A stretch of 6,798 bases of DNA from Methanomicrobiales archaeon. Its GTDB lineage: Archaea > Halobacteriota > Methanomicrobia > Methanomicrobiales > JACTUA01. The stretch lies in assembly GCA_028679035.1 (NCBI GenBank), contig JAJRCL010000036.1, forward strand, positions 1 through 6,798, in the 5' to 3' direction. Shown in pieces: positions 5,916-6,798 of the stretch. Numbering within the stretch: the first letter of the stretch is position 1; each line of letters opens with the position of its first letter. Position numbers and translations under genes: made by a program. The notes under the pieces were generated by a model. The model did not search any database. It was not told where the DNA came from and saw nothing but the letters and a program-made list of their open reading frames with translations.

Positions 5916-6614
5916 TTATTCGCACGTCTCCACATGGGCGATCATGGACTCAAAAACCCTGCGCCCGTCTTCGGAACCCATGACCTGCTCGGACGATCGT
6001 TCCGGATGCGGCATCATGAGAAGGACATTGCGCTTCGCGTTCAGGATCCCGGTGATGTTTTCCGCGGATCCGTTCGGGTTGCTGTCCTTCGTGATAGTGC
6101 CATTTTCGTCGCAGAACCGGAAGGTGACTTCGTCCTGCCGGTTCAGGGCGGCAAGGTCCTGCGGGGTGGCGATGTACCGTCCTTCCTTGTGAGCGATCGG
6201 AATACGGATGATCTCTCCCTTGCGATATCGCGAGGTGAAGGGGGAGTCCGTGGTTTCAACACGAAGGTACACCCAGGTGCAGATGAACTTAGGATAAGCA
6301 TTGATCGTGAAGGTACCCGGTGCAAGGCCGCTTTCCGCCCCGATCTGTGCTCCGTTGCAGATGCCCAGGAACAGGCGTCCCTCCATAATGTGCCGGCGGA
6401 TCGCGTCCATGATCGGGGTACGGGCGGCGATCGCACCGGCCCGCAGGTAATCCCCGTAGGAAAACCCGCCCGGTATGATTACTGCGTCATACTGCCGTGC
6501 AAGACCTTCCTTGTACCAGACCAGATCGGCATCGACCCCGCAGACTTCCGTGAGCGCGTACTGGGTGTCCTGGTCGCAGTTACTGCCGCCGAACTGGATC
6601 ACCGCAAAGCGCAT
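5916..6614 (-). CDS. purQ: Phosphoribosylformylglycinamidine synthase, glutaminase subunit PurQ
   Basis: The 232-residue protein is a class I glutamine amidotransferase. It has IIPGGFSYGDYLRAGAIAA (46-64), the nucleophile motif GICNGAQ with Cys86, and the catalytic HPE of MPHPERS (His203, Glu205). PurQ releases ammonia from glutamine for PurL, which uses ATP to turn FGAR into FGAM in purine synthesis; PurS bridges PurQ and PurL. The length fits the small archaeal/Bacillus-type PurQ rather than the large fused enzyme of enterobacteria. Residue 89 is Ala where many PurQ proteins have Phe (GICNGFQ), which is a minor change. The ATG shares a base with the purS stop (TGATG), and GAGGT (plus-strand 6621-6625) sits inside the 3' end of purS, so translation is probably coupled. 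purL is not in the window. Confidence 0.96.
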   Translation of the reverse strand: MRFAVIQFGGSNCDQDTQYALTEVCGVDADLVWYKEGLARQYDAVIIPGGFSYGDYLRAGAIAARTPIMDAIRRHIMEGRLFLGICNGAQIGAESGLAPGTFTINAYPKFICTWVYLRVETTDSPFTSRYRKGEIIRIPIAHKEGRYIATPQDLAALNRQDEVTFRFCDENGTITKDSNPNGSAENITGILNAKRNVLLMMPHPERSSEQVMGSEDGRRVFESMIAHVETCE

Positions 6615-6798
6615 CAGCTGACCTCGACCCGGTAGGTGTGGATCACGGGATTTGCCAGCAGCCGCTCACACATTTTCGCGCCTGCTGCCCGCGCCTCCTC
6701 TTCTGAAGCGGCGTCCATGCGGATGGAAAAGATCCGCGCGGTCGTAAGCTTTTCGGTGGTAAAGCCCAGGTTTGCCAGGGCATGCTGGATAGCCCGTG
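6614..6798 (-). CDS. purS: Phosphoribosylformylglycinamidine synthase subunit PurS (5' partial)
   Basis: The minus-strand frame is open from the right edge to a TGA at 6616-6614, giving 60 C-terminal residues of a protein of usually about 80-90. I translated it directly. It reads AIQHALANLGF, then a strand ARIFSIRMDA, a helix with EEEARAAGAKMCERLL, and LANPVIHTYRVEV at the end. This matches the PurS fold and its usual LANPVIE-type ending. PurS is the small non-catalytic subunit that assembles PurQ with PurL and helps ammonia transfer in FGAM synthesis. It overlaps purQ by one base, the standard purS-purQ order. The start codon and promoter lie beyond the window. Confidence 0.92.
   Translation of the reverse strand, partial: RAIQHALANLGFTTEKLTTARIFSIRMDAASEEEARAAGAKMCERLLANPVIHTYRVEVS

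Noticed and set aside
5934..6635. A 233-codon plus-strand open frame covering purQ.
   Set aside because: It is entirely antisense to a clear PurQ with full catalytic motifs. Long antisense frames are common in GC-rich coding DNA, and its product matches no family I recognise.
1..6798. CRISPR arrays, tRNA or rRNA genes, insertion sequences, integrases and toxin-antitoxin pairs.
   Set aside because: Reading the gaps and coding regions showed no regularly spaced repeats, no cloverleaf-like sequence, no transposase motifs and no target duplications. Genes are conserved and closely packed.

Overview
The window looks like part of a methanogenic archaeal chromosome, most likely of the order Methanomicrobiales (inference). 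A fragment resembling the methanofuran-pathway decarboxylase MfnA, an archaeal diphthamide synthase (Dph2), a METTL5-type methyltransferase and the PurS/PurQ form of FGAM synthase together point to a methanogenic euryarchaeote. Genes are tightly packed, GC-rich, and start with GGAG/GAGGT-type ribosome binding sites. Family assignments come from motifs read by eye; no database search was run.

Plus strand, 1-2989: the 3' end of a putative mfnA, then dph2, a METTL5-like methyltransferase and an MFS transporter of the fosmidomycin-resistance (Fsr) type. The 15-nt gap and the overlaps of 20 and 8 nt suggest one transcription unit. Two of its products are predicted to modify the translation machinery (EF-2 diphthamide and probably a 16S rRNA adenine). 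Plus strand, 2990-5344: after a 47-nt gap with a TATA-like element comes a complete UbiB/AarF/ABC1 atypical kinase with a two-helix C-terminal membrane anchor. A T-run that may be a terminator follows, then an RDD-family membrane protein.

Minus strand, 5410-6798: a ferredoxin:thioredoxin reductase catalytic subunit convergent with the RDD gene. Upstream of it is a 191-nt gap with a perfect dyad, a repeated motif and an 11-base poly-A run (poly-T on the minus strand) that probably terminates the pur unit. Then come purQ and the 3' part of purS, coupled by a TGATG stop/start overlap.

Most of the content is conserved housekeeping and I see no clear new defence, mobile or RNA-guided system. The points most worth checking are the dph2/METTL5 overlap, a full UbiB kinase in a lineage thought to lack quinones, an Fsr-like exporter where the drug target is normally absent, and the symmetric repeats upstream of the disulfide reductase gene.
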